Assembly: GCA_036377075.1 (NCBI GenBank)
Contig: DASUZB010000316.1
Location: 1-13,293, forward strand
DNA from: DASUZB01 sp036377075
GTDB lineage: Bacteria > Actinomycetota > CALGFH01
Length of the DNA stretch: 13,293 nucleotides
Direction of reading: 5' to 3'
The notes under the pieces were generated by a model, which worked only from the letters and a program-made list of their open reading frames with translations, did no database searches and was not told the DNA's origin. A program made the translations under genes and the position numbers. Shown here piece by piece: positions 1 through 6,917 of this stretch (positions are counted from its first letter, which is position 1; the number at the start of each line of letters is the position of its first letter).

Positions 1-2
1 GG

Positions 3-242
3 GAGGTCGCCGGTGGTGGCCCGGGGGTGCTCGACGTGGCGGCGCTCGTCGCCGGGTGGGACGAGACAACCACCGCACGGATCGTTGCGGCGTATGGCGC
101 CGATCCCACGCTGGTCGATGCGGCGCGTCTGGCGATGGCGGTGCAGTGGCTCGGGTGGCCGCAGCGGGCCGCCTCGGCGACCGGATCACCCACGGACTGG
201 CGCGCGGAAGCCGCTGAATGTGTCGAACGCATGGCGATATGA
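3..242 (+). CDS. C-terminal fragment of probable APH-type phosphotransferase (5' end outside window)
   Basis: An open frame enters from the left edge and stops at TGA 240-242, giving about 79 residues. It begins with a glycine-rich GGGPGVLDVAALVAGW stretch, which resembles the segment after the Mg-binding Asp in aminoglycoside/choline-kinase-like phosphotransferases (G-x-G-x-x-D-L-A pattern). It then has a helical tail with AVQWLGW, a motif I associate with the C-terminus of APH-family proteins in actinobacteria. The catalytic loop and nucleotide-binding lobe would lie upstream and cannot be checked, so substrate and activity are unknown. An internal GTG at 27 could in principle start a small protein, but the frame is open to the edge, so a truncated longer gene is the better reading. 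Its stop overlaps the start of the deacetylase gene, so the two are probably co-transcribed. Confidence 0.5.
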   Translation, partial: EVAGGGPGVLDVAALVAGWDETTTARIVAAYGADPTLVDAARLAMAVQWLGWPQRAASATGSPTDWRAEAAECVERMAI

Positions 243-955
243 CCGGGACACGGCTGCTCATCGTGAACGCCGACGACTTCGGCATGTGCCGCAGTGTCAA
301 TCGCGGCATCGTCCATGCGCACGAGCATGGGATCGTGACGAGTGCCAGCCTCATGGTCCATGGAGCGGCCGCCGGGGAGGCTGCTGGCTACGCACGCGAT
401 CATCCGAAGCTGTCAGTGGGGTTACACCTAGACCTCGCCGAGTGGGTGTACGAAGAAGAATGGGCGCTTCGATACCAGTACGTCGACACCGACGACTTTG
501 GCCTCGTGGAATTAGAAGTGGCCCGGCAACTCCGCAGGTTCGAGGCACTGGTCGGCAGATCCCCCACGCACCTCGATTCGCACCAGCACGTCCATCGCGG
601 CGAGCCGGTGTCCTCCATCCTGATGGCAGCCGGCGAGGAACTCGGAGTCCCCGTGCGCGACCAATCCCCGCTCGTCAGGTACCGAGGTGACTTCTATGGG
701 CAGACCGGCAAGGGCGCCCCTTACCACGAGGCGCTCACGATCGCGGCGCTCTGCGCCCTCGTCGCCGGCCTCCCCGGCGGCGTCACAGAACTCGGTTGTC
801 ACCCAGGCTTCATCGACGACCTGGAGTCGGTCTACCGGCTCGAGCGGGAAGTCGAAGCACGCGTGCTGTGCGAGTCAGCGGTGCGACAGGCGCTGGCCTC
901 CGGCAACGTTCGACTTGTTGGGTTCAATGATCTCGCTGGACTGCCGGCGTCCTGA
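239..955 (+). CDS. YdjC/ChbG-family carbohydrate deacetylase
   Basis: The product is 238 residues, about the usual length for the YdjC/ChbG family of metal-dependent deacetylases, which remove acetyl groups from N-acetylated sugars or oligosaccharides. Family motifs are present: NADDFG at residues 10-15 (metal Asp at 12/13), GLHLDL at 61-66 (His63), HLDSHQHVH at 111-119 (His-rich metal site) and GCHPGF at 186-191. I chose the ATG at 239 because it forms an ATGA overlap with the upstream stop and places NADDFG near the N-terminus as usual. An in-frame GTG-type start at 218 would add seven residues with no family support. No signal peptide is visible, so it is probably cytoplasmic. Base composition is lower in GC than the polysaccharide genes (53% at 421-480) and there are TTA Leu codons at 422-424 and 512-514. 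The substrate is unknown. It points toward the polysaccharide operon, so membership in that pathway is only an inference. Confidence 0.9.
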   Translation: MTGTRLLIVNADDFGMCRSVNRGIVHAHEHGIVTSASLMVHGAAAGEAAGYARDHPKLSVGLHLDLAEWVYEEEWALRYQYVDTDDFGLVELEVARQLRRFEALVGRSPTHLDSHQHVHRGEPVSSILMAAGEELGVPVRDQSPLVRYRGDFYGQTGKGAPYHEALTIAALCALVAGLPGGVTELGCHPGFIDDLESVYRLEREVEARVLCESAVRQALASGNVRLVGFNDLAGLPAS

Positions 956-993
956 GCAAGTACCTCGGGGAGCGGGTCGAGGTGGCGTCCTGC

Positions 994-1012
994 GTTGACC
1001 GTAGTGGCCAAC
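994..1012. terminator. Possible weak bidirectional hairpin between convergent genes
   Basis: The 59-base gap between the convergent deacetylase and GT2 genes contains GTTGACC (994-1000), a 5-base loop, and GGCCAAC (1006-1012). They can form a 7-position stem with one A-C mismatch. No T-tract follows on either strand, so any terminator role is tentative. Confidence 0.2.
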
Positions 1013-1014
1013 CG

Positions 1015-2154
1015 CTACCGGTCCGGCTTGCGCCACTTGGTGGCGCGGTCGCCGCGCGCCACCCGTAGCCAGGCGTGGACCGAGACCGCGTGCAGCAACA
1101 GCACCTGGCGGGCGACGCGGAGCAGGGCGGCGAGCGGTCCCGACCCGCGGGGCGGGCGGACCACCGCGCCGGCCGCGACGACGTGGGCGGCGAGCCCCGC
1201 GGCGGCGAGGCGGCTGCGCGGCGCGTTGCGGATCAGCGAGCCGAGCAGCAGGAGGTGGAAGAGCGGGCCGAAGGTGGTGCGCCACAGGCGGTGGCCCCAC
1301 ACCTGCAGGGCGATCTCGGGCCGGGCGGGCCCGGCCAGGCGCCGCCACTCCCACAGCACCTGCAGCTGGCTGGTCACGATGCGCGAGCGCCGCCGCCACA
1401 GCGACCGCAGCGGCAGCCGCTCCTCCTCGTAGCTGAGCGCCCCGCCCTCGTACTGGATGCGGTAGTGGCGGGCGAGCAGGCAGAGCGCGACCCACATGTC
1501 GTCGTTGGCGACGTGGTCGGGGATCGGCCGCCACAACGAGGTGCGGATCGCGGCCAGCTCGCCGACCAGGCCGATGGTCGAGCCGAGCCGCGACTCGAGC
1601 ACCTTCAGGTGGTTCTCGTAGCGGTAGTACAGCCCTTCCGCGGCGTCGGCCCGGTCCGCCTTGGCGCCGGCGACGGCGCCGACGGTGGGGTCGTCGAACC
1701 AGCGGACCATCGCCGCGATCGATCCCGGGCGCAGCGGGTTGTTGCCGTCGGTGAGGACGGCCACCTCGCTCAGGCACTCGGCCAGCGCGAGGTTGAGCGC
1801 GGCGGACTTGCCGAGCCGCTCCGGCGGGGTGAGGACCTCGGCGCCCTCGCGGCGCGCGGCCGCGGCGGTGGCGGGGTCGCCGTCCGCGACGACCAGGACC
1901 CGGAGCGTTCCCGGGTAGCCGTCGGCGAGCACCGACCGGATCTTCCGGCCGATCGCGCCGGCCTCGCGGTAGGCCGCGATCACCACGGTGACCTCTGGCC
2001 ACTTCTGGGGCTCGGGCGGTGGCGCCGTCCGGCGGCCCCGTGCGGCGGCCGCGAGCGCGACCGGGTAGACGAGGTGCGACGACAGCGCGCCGACGCCGAG
2101 CAGCAGCAGATGCCGGGCGACGGTCCGGCCGGCTCGGCGGCGGTTGCCGCTCAC
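1015..2154 (-). CDS. Membrane-bound family 2 glycosyltransferase (cellulose/hyaluronan-synthase-like layout)
   Basis: The product is 379 residues. The GTG start at 2154 overlaps the upstream stop (GTGA), a sign of translational coupling. Order of parts: an N-terminal membrane segment at about 14-37; a GT2 GT-A domain with VTVVIAAYREAGA (56-68), VVADGDP (88-94), GKSAALNLAL (115-124), VLTDGNN (133-139) and NDDMW (217-221) as the likely catalytic acid region; an RRRSRI stretch (255-260) where processive enzymes carry Q/RxxRW; then hydrophobic segments at about 295-310, 315-332 and 345-362. This topology resembles BcsA/HasA/IcaA-type transferases that use a nucleotide sugar at the inner membrane face. 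The second DxD Asp is replaced (DGN), a variant also seen in the family, and the Trp of the QxxRW motif is absent, so processivity is doubtful. It is the last gene of the minus-strand operon and probably adds a sugar to the lipid-linked repeat unit. The sugar is unknown. Confidence 0.88.
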   Translation of the reverse strand: MSGNRRRAGRTVARHLLLLGVGALSSHLVYPVALAAAARGRRTAPPPEPQKWPEVTVVIAAYREAGAIGRKIRSVLADGYPGTLRVLVVADGDPATAAAARREGAEVLTPPERLGKSAALNLALAECLSEVAVLTDGNNPLRPGSIAAMVRWFDDPTVGAVAGAKADRADAAEGLYYRYENHLKVLESRLGSTIGLVGELAAIRTSLWRPIPDHVANDDMWVALCLLARHYRIQYEGGALSYEEERLPLRSLWRRRSRIVTSQLQVLWEWRRLAGPARPEIALQVWGHRLWRTTFGPLFHLLLLGSLIRNAPRSRLAAAGLAAHVVAAGAVVRPPRGSGPLAALLRVARQVLLLHAVSVHAWLRVARGDRATKWRKPDR

Positions 2155-3242
2155 CGCGCCGCCGCCTCGATGCTCGCGGCGAGCTCGGCCGCGAACCGCT
2201 CGAGGTCGTAGCGCGACTCGGCGACCTCGCGGGCGCGGGCGCCCCACGCGGCGAGCAGCGCCGGGTCGCGGACGGCCCCGGCGATCAGGTCGCGCCAGGC
2301 GGCGGCGTCGCCGACCGGCGCGGAGCGCCCGAAGCCGAGCGCCTCGGGGTCGACGGCGGCCCCGCGGGTCCGGGTGCAGAGCACGCCACGGCCGCAGGCC
2401 ATCGCCTCGACGACCGAGGAGAGCCCGCAGAGGTCGTCGGAGCGGCGCAGCGCCACCGCGACCAGGTGGCAGCGCGCGTACTCCCGCCGCAGCGCGGCGT
2501 AGGACAACGACTCGCCGCCTGGCGGCGCGACGTGCACCGTGACGTTCGGCGGCGGCGGGACCGTCGGTGCCGAGGCCGCGTCGCAGTACAGCTCGAGCAG
2601 CGCGGGCAGGCCGGCCATCGCGCGGACCAGGACGTCGTGGTCGCGCTTGGTCTTGCCGACGCTGAGCAGGCGGACCGGCGCGCCGGCCGGTACCGGCGTC
2701 GGCCGGTAGAAGTCGAGGTCGACGCCCCAGTCGACGCGCCGGAGGTTGCCCGCGCGCGGGCCGGCCGAGAGCTCGGCGTAGGCGAGCGGGCTGATGCACA
2801 GCAGCGCGTCGTGCGCGGCGTAGGCGAAGCGGAGCAGCCGGCCGGCGGCACCCGGGGGAGGCGGCCGGTGCACGATCGCGACCAGGCCGGGCCGGCGCAG
2901 CCCGAGCAGCCGGCGCGCCACGGCGGCCAGGACGGTCTCGTAGCCGCTGCCGGAGACGAGCACGTCGTGGCGCCGGGCCAGCAGCAGCGCCCGCAGCTGG
3001 CTGGAGAGGTTGCGCGGCAGGCGGCGCCGCGGCAGCCGTGCCGCCCAGCCGTCCTCGCGCAGCAGGGCGACGTCGAAGCGTGCCTGCAGCTGGACCAGCC
3101 CGTGCAGCAGGTGTGCCGGGTAGTCGCCGCGACGGTGGCGCGACAGCCCCGAGCGCAGCGCGTGGTCGTTGAGGACCAGCACGCGCGGCACGGTCCGCCG
3201 TGCGCGCCGCGCCGGTGGGCTGCGCAGCTCGCTCGCCCTCAT
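2151..3242 (-). CDS. Family 4 (GT-B fold) glycosyltransferase
   Basis: The product is 363 residues, typical for GT4. The ATG at 3242 overlaps the upstream gene's stop (ATGA). An open frame extends further upstream in the same phase, but that part is antisense-like Pro/Arg/Ala-rich sequence, and VPRVLVLNDHAL (18-29) is the first real beta-strand. The C-terminal half carries the family signature: LLSVGKTKRDHDVLVRAM (192-209), then GLSSVVEAMACGRGVLCT (273-290) with Glu279 as the expected donor-phosphate/ribose-binding acid. The first acid of the usual EX7E pair is not in the expected place, since Asp269/Asp270 sit one or two residues off. There is no signal peptide, and action at the cytoplasmic face is expected. 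It lies between two GT2 genes in the operon, which fits stepwise repeat-unit assembly. Donor and acceptor are unknown. Confidence 0.88.
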   Translation of the reverse strand: MRASELRSPPARRARRTVPRVLVLNDHALRSGLSRHRRGDYPAHLLHGLVQLQARFDVALLREDGWAARLPRRRLPRNLSSQLRALLLARRHDVLVSGSGYETVLAAVARRLLGLRRPGLVAIVHRPPPPGAAGRLLRFAYAAHDALLCISPLAYAELSAGPRAGNLRRVDWGVDLDFYRPTPVPAGAPVRLLSVGKTKRDHDVLVRAMAGLPALLELYCDAASAPTVPPPPNVTVHVAPPGGESLSYAALRREYARCHLVAVALRRSDDLCGLSSVVEAMACGRGVLCTRTRGAAVDPEALGFGRSAPVGDAAAWRDLIAGAVRDPALLAAWGARAREVAESRYDLERFAAELAASIEAAAR

Positions 3243-4162
3243 CGGCTGAGCAGGCCGTGCAGCAGGCCGAGCCCGAAGGCGATCTCGCGCAGCCCCTTGA
3301 CGGCGGGGACGGGGCCCCGCAGGAGCGTGCCGGGCAGGAGCGCGGCGCCGTAGGCCAGGCGTACCGCCGCGTGCGTGACGCGCTTGAGGACCCGCGCCGG
3401 GGACCAGGCCAGGTCCCGCAGGCACTGGCTGAGGACGTAGCCGCGCCGGTGCGCCCGCCGCAGCAGCCACCCCACCCGCACCCGGTCGTCGGGGAACGAC
3501 TCCACCACCCGGGCGTCGTCCGCCCAGACGATCGCGTGGCCCTCCAGGTGGGCGCGCATGAAGAAGTGCGTGTCCTCACCGCCGCGCCGGTAGCGCGCGT
3601 TGAACGGCTCGGCGCGGCCCTCGAACACCCGCGCGGCGATCAGCACGTTGCTGGTGCGCGCGTAGTCGAGGCGCTGCCCGCTGCGGTGGCGGGGCCGCTC
3701 GTAGAAGCCCCCCTTGCGCGCCCAGCCCGGCGCGGCCGGCGGCAGCAGCGGCAGGACCGGGCCGGTGACGATCGCCGCGCCGCTGCGGCGCTGCGCGCGC
3801 ACCAGCTCCGCCAGCCAGCGCGGCTCGGGGACCTCGTCGTCGTCGATGAACGCGACGAAGTCGACCCGGCCGGCCTCCCGGAGCGCGGCGTTGCGCGCGA
3901 ACGGGTATCCCCTGCGCGGTTCGACCCGGTAGCGGAGCTCGCCCGGCAGCGACGCCCTGAAGCGTTGCGCCACCGGCTCGGCGGAGGCGGCGGCGTCGTT
4001 GTCGAGCACCACCACCCGCAGGCGCCCGGGGTCGAGCCCCTCCAGGTCCAGGTGGCACAGCGCCTGCAGCAGCGCGGTCAGGGCCGGTTCCCGGCGCATG
4101 GTGCAGACGCAGATGGCGACCGCGGGGGCGGCGGGCACGGTCGCCGGCGTCCGGGGTGGCAT
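3239..4162 (-). CDS. Family 2 glycosyltransferase
   Basis: The product is 307 residues with a GT-A fold. The chosen ATG at 4162 lies 4 bases after the flippase stop. An earlier in-phase start (4213) would run back into the flippase gene and adds no domain. Motifs in order: VAICVCTMRRE (15-25) first strand; VVLDND (51-56); RRGYPFARNAAL (83-94); FIDDDEVPEPRWL (105-117), containing the DxD metal/donor-binding acids; GGEDTHFFMRA (194-204), the ED catalytic-base region. A C-terminal tail of amphipathic or hydrophobic helices (about 263-306) may associate with the membrane. The FIDDDE plus GGEDTxF pattern is common in repeat-unit glycosyltransferases of exopolysaccharide loci. It probably transfers one sugar to the undecaprenyl-linked intermediate. 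The sugar cannot be predicted from sequence alone. Confidence 0.88.
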   Translation of the reverse strand: MPPRTPATVPAAPAVAICVCTMRREPALTALLQALCHLDLEGLDPGRLRVVVLDNDAAASAEPVAQRFRASLPGELRYRVEPRRGYPFARNAALREAGRVDFVAFIDDDEVPEPRWLAELVRAQRRSGAAIVTGPVLPLLPPAAPGWARKGGFYERPRHRSGQRLDYARTSNVLIAARVFEGRAEPFNARYRRGGEDTHFFMRAHLEGHAIVWADDARVVESFPDDRVRVGWLLRRAHRRGYVLSQCLRDLAWSPARVLKRVTHAAVRLAYGAALLPGTLLRGPVPAVKGLREIAFGLGLLHGLLSR

Positions 4163-4166
4163 GGTC

Positions 4167-5747
4167 TCAGGCGGGCTTCCGCGCGACGAGGCGGAGCAGG
4201 GTCCGCGCGCCACCGCGCAGGCGCTCGCGTTCGGACGGGGTCGCGCCCACCGCGCCGTAGGCGGCGAGGTAGACCACCACGGCCAGGCCAGCGGCGGGCA
4301 GCACCGCCGTCGCGGTCGCGGGCAGCAGCAGCCGGGCGAGCAGCAGCAGGCCGCTGGTGAGGCAGACGGGCAGGAGGTGCGGAACGAGCGCCACGGTGGC
4401 GAGCGACCCGACCGACACCCCGGTCACGCGCCCGGCCAGCAGGACGAAGGTCGGCAGGCTCACCAGCACCGCGGCGAGGGTGGTGCCGAGGGCGACGCCG
4501 GCGACGCCGAGCGGCCGCACCAGCACGAGCGAGAGCGCCAGGTTGGCGATCCCCTCGGCGGCGGTCAGCAGCGCGACGGCCTTGATGTGCCCGGCGCCGG
4601 CGAGCAGCCCGCGCGGCGTCTCGCTGATCGACATGAGCCCGCTGCCGAGGGCGAGGCAGAGCGCGACCACCGCGGCGGGCTCGTGGCCCGGTCCGACCCA
4701 GGCCCGCACGACCAGGTCTGACAGCCACACGAGGGTCAGCATGACCGGCATGCCGGCCAGCATCGCGATGCGGGTGCCGTCGAGCAGCAGCGCGGCGATC
4801 TCGGAGCGGTCGCCGCGCCGGGAGATCGAGGACGCGTGCGGGAAGAACAGCGCCGCCAGGGGGGTGAGCGCCTTGGGGCCGAGCTGGGCGAGCTTCAGCC
4901 CGATGGCGTAGAGCGCGACCTCCCTGACCCCGAGCGCGGCGCCGACCACCAGGAGGTCGAGCCGGTAGATCGCGACGCTGGCCAGGTCGCGCAGGAGGAA
5001 CCAGCCCGAGGCGCCGGCCGCCGGCCGGATCAGGGAGCGGTCGACCAGCCGGCGGCTCAGGCGGATCGAGGGCACGACGTGCTTGAGCAGCCGCCAGCGC
5101 AGCGGGTGCATCGCGACCGAGACCGCGGCGGCGGCCAGCGCGAGCGGCACCAGGCCGCCGCCGAGCAGCACCACGGTCACCGCCGCCAGGTTGGTGAGCA
5201 GGTTCAGCGCGAGGTTGGTCATGCTCAGCAGGTCGCTGCGCTGGTGGCCGAGGAGCGCGCCGCCGAAGGTGTCCAGGGGGATCGAGATCGCCAGCGTGAC
5301 CGCGAGGAGGCCGAACACCACCACGGCCTGGTGGTCGAGCGGCGGCGGGATCGAGAACCAGGCGGGCGCGAACCGCGAGACCGCGAGCCCCACCAGGAGC
5401 GCGGCCAGGCCGGGAAGGACCAGGACGGCGACGGTCGTGTTGACCGTCCGGTTGACCGCGTCGGGGTCGACGCCGGCGTCCCCGGCGACCAGCCTGGTGG
5501 TGGCGGCTCCGAAGCCGAACTCGAACAGCTCCAGGTAGACGACCACGCTGCCGGCCAGGGCCCACAGGCCGAAGGCGGTGGTCCCCAGGCGGCCGAGGAG
5601 GATCGGCGTCGCGACCAGCGCCGCCACGGCGTTGAGGAGCTCGGCGGTGTAGTTGGCGAGCAGGGTGGGGGCGATGCGCCGGGGCAGCCCGTCCCGTGCG
5701 CCGCCCTCCCCGCCCGGCCGCAGCCGCGTCGCGGTGATCGCCGTCAC
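4167..5747 (-). CDS. Wzx-type polysaccharide flippase (MOP/MATE-like superfamily)
   Basis: The product is 526 residues, almost entirely hydrophobic segments separated by short Arg-rich loops. I estimate 12-14 membrane helices, the normal plan for Wzx/RfbX-type lipid-linked oligosaccharide flippases. Recognisable pieces are the first helix with ATPILLGRLGTTAFGLWAL (46-64), the ...G..N....R....G-type start of PST transporters; RLDLLVVGAALGVREVALYA (262-281), the family's 'D..ig.flg...vg.Y' motif; and GHIKAVALLTAAEGIANLAL (386-405). The GTG start at 5747 overlaps the stop of the preceding GT2 (GTGA); the same phase stays open further upstream but reads antisense-like there. It sits in the inner membrane and would move the repeat-unit lipid from the cytoplasmic to the outer face, between the glycosyltransferases and the Wzy-like polymerase of the divergent operon. 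Substrate specificity is unknown. Confidence 0.9.
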   Translation of the reverse strand: MTAITATRLRPGGEGGARDGLPRRIAPTLLANYTAELLNAVAALVATPILLGRLGTTAFGLWALAGSVVVYLELFEFGFGAATTRLVAGDAGVDPDAVNRTVNTTVAVLVLPGLAALLVGLAVSRFAPAWFSIPPPLDHQAVVVFGLLAVTLAISIPLDTFGGALLGHQRSDLLSMTNLALNLLTNLAAVTVVLLGGGLVPLALAAAAVSVAMHPLRWRLLKHVVPSIRLSRRLVDRSLIRPAAGASGWFLLRDLASVAIYRLDLLVVGAALGVREVALYAIGLKLAQLGPKALTPLAALFFPHASSISRRGDRSEIAALLLDGTRIAMLAGMPVMLTLVWLSDLVVRAWVGPGHEPAAVVALCLALGSGLMSISETPRGLLAGAGHIKAVALLTAAEGIANLALSLVLVRPLGVAGVALGTTLAAVLVSLPTFVLLAGRVTGVSVGSLATVALVPHLLPVCLTSGLLLLARLLLPATATAVLPAAGLAVVVYLAAYGAVGATPSERERLRGGARTLLRLVARKPA

Positions 5748-6814
5748 CCCACCGGCTCGTCGCTGCCGGGGCTGGTTGGCTGCAGCGAGCCAGCCCCCGG
5801 CACGGGGAGGATGGCCCGCCGTGCCGCCTCCCGGTGGCGCAGGAGCCCGACCAGGAGCCCGAGCCCCCAGCAGAGGTGGACGGTGGGCGTCGCCAGCCCG
5901 GCCCGCAAAGGCGACGCCCGGTCGGCCCGCCCCGCCAAGGCTCCCAGGCCGACCGCGGTGCCCAGGTAGCACAGCCAGGTGACGATGCCCAGCCGTGGCC
6001 GGCCGATGGTCAGTGCCGTCAGGCACAGCACCAGCGCCGGCGGGGCGAGCTGGCGCGGCCGCAGCGACCGCGGGTGCAGGCGCAGCGTGCGCGCCTTGAA
6101 GAAGCCGTAGCGCCACATCTGGCGGGCGAGGGCGGTGGCGCTCTCCCGCGTGTACCAGGTCACCCGCGCCCGCGGCTCGAGCCAGATGGTCCCGCCGGCC
6201 CGCCGCAGCCGATGGTCGACCTCGAAGTCCTCGTTGGCGTGGAGCGTCGGGTCGTACCCGCCGATCGCGAGCAGCGCGTGGCGGCGGTAGGCGCCGCTGA
6301 AGACGTGGTCGATCGGGCCGCCGCTGCCGCCGGTGCGGTGGCGTGCCCCGCCGAGCCCGATGCGGCGGCGCAGCACGGCGGCGATCGCGCGACCCCAGGC
6401 GCCCCTCCCGTCGGTCGTCATGGCACCGCCGGCGCCGACCACCTCGGGACGGCCCGCCAGCACGGTGGCGAGCTGAAGCAGGTAGTCGGGCGCGTAGTAG
6501 GCGTGCGCGTCCATGCGCGCCACGACCTCCCCCCGCGCCTGCGCGATCGCGAGGTTGAGGCCGCTGGGGATCACCCGGGCCGGGTTCTCGACCACCCGCA
6601 GCCAGGGACGCCGCCGCGCGGCGGCGCGCAGCCATTCGAGCGTCCCGTCGTCGGAGCATCCGTCCGCGACCAGCACCTCGATCGGTGGCAGGGTCTGGGC
6701 TTCGATGGCGGCGAGCAGCTCCGGGACCCGGCGGCGCTCGTTGCGGACGGGGATGACCACCGAGACGGACGGGAGGCCCGCGGAGGTGGTGCGCGTCTGC
6801 GTCGGCTCCGGCAT
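5744..6814 (-). CDS. ExoA-like family 2 glycosyltransferase, first gene of the minus-strand operon
   Basis: The product is 356 residues. GT-A motifs: VSVVIPVRNE (17-26), VADGCSDDGT (49-58), RGEVVARMDAHAYYAPDYL (94-112) with the DAH form of the DxD motif seen in ExoA-type succinoglycan glycosyltransferases, HANEDFEVDHRLRRAG (192-207) with the ED catalytic base, and RQMWRYGFFK (231-240). Two or three C-terminal hydrophobic stretches (about 258-290 and 308-325) suggest membrane attachment. The ATG at 6814 has a GAGG Shine-Dalgarno-like sequence 4 bases upstream (6819-6822). As the first gene it sets expression of the coupled downstream genes. It probably adds one sugar of the repeat unit at the inner membrane face. 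The donor is not predictable. The family assignment is strong; the ExoA comparison rests on motifs only. Confidence 0.9.
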   Translation of the reverse strand: MPEPTQTRTTSAGLPSVSVVIPVRNERRRVPELLAAIEAQTLPPIEVLVADGCSDDGTLEWLRAAARRRPWLRVVENPARVIPSGLNLAIAQARGEVVARMDAHAYYAPDYLLQLATVLAGRPEVVGAGGAMTTDGRGAWGRAIAAVLRRRIGLGGARHRTGGSGGPIDHVFSGAYRRHALLAIGGYDPTLHANEDFEVDHRLRRAGGTIWLEPRARVTWYTRESATALARQMWRYGFFKARTLRLHPRSLRPRQLAPPALVLCLTALTIGRPRLGIVTWLCYLGTAVGLGALAGRADRASPLRAGLATPTVHLCWGLGLLVGLLRHREAARRAILPVPGAGSLQPTSPGSDEPVG

Positions 6815-6917
6815 CGGTCCTCGGGTCGGTTCGTTGATCCAGACGAAGTGCGATAGCCTCTCTTAGAACTTAAAACACTTGAACATGTCATACCAAAACG
6901 GCTGGTGATGGAACGGC
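6815..6917. promoter_or_regulatory. Divergent intergenic region with AT-rich core
   Basis: This 103-base gap separates the start codons of the two divergent operons. Its core, 6861-6898, is 29% G+C by direct count (11 of 38), in sharp contrast to the GC-rich genes on both sides. It contains the palindrome ACATGT (6883-6888) and runs of A and T. It is the only place in the window where both operons could be started, so it probably holds both promoters and any regulator-binding site. I could not find a convincing plus-strand -35/-10 pair: TTGAAC at 6879-6884 is a fair -35 but no TANNNT follows at the right distance. Confidence 0.6.
6867..6896 (-). promoter_or_regulatory. Candidate promoter for the minus-strand operon
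   Basis: On the minus strand, TTGGTA (6896-6891) and TAAGTT (6872-6867) are separated by 18 bases. The first matches 4 of 6 bases of the -35 consensus TTGACA. The second fits the actinobacterial TANNNT -10 pattern. A transcript starting near 6860 would have a leader of about 46 bases before the ATG at 6814. The match is modest and based on eye alone. Confidence 0.35.

Noticed and set aside
1015..3579. A single 854-residue minus-strand open frame that could look like a GT fusion protein.
   Set aside because: Only the last 379 codons read as a real GT2. The upstream part is Arg/Pro/Ala-rich low-complexity sequence lying out of frame over two clear GT genes, a usual effect of very high GC.
4167..6659. 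A single 830-residue minus-strand open frame suggesting a GT2-flippase fusion.
   Set aside because: The first part is the out-of-phase shadow of the ExoA-like GT2. The flippase begins at GTG 5747, overlapping that gene's stop.
6879..6907. TTGAAC at 6879-6884 as the -35 of a plus-strand promoter.
   Set aside because: At 16-19 bases downstream there is only GC-rich sequence with no TANNNT match, so the plus-strand promoter was left uncalled.
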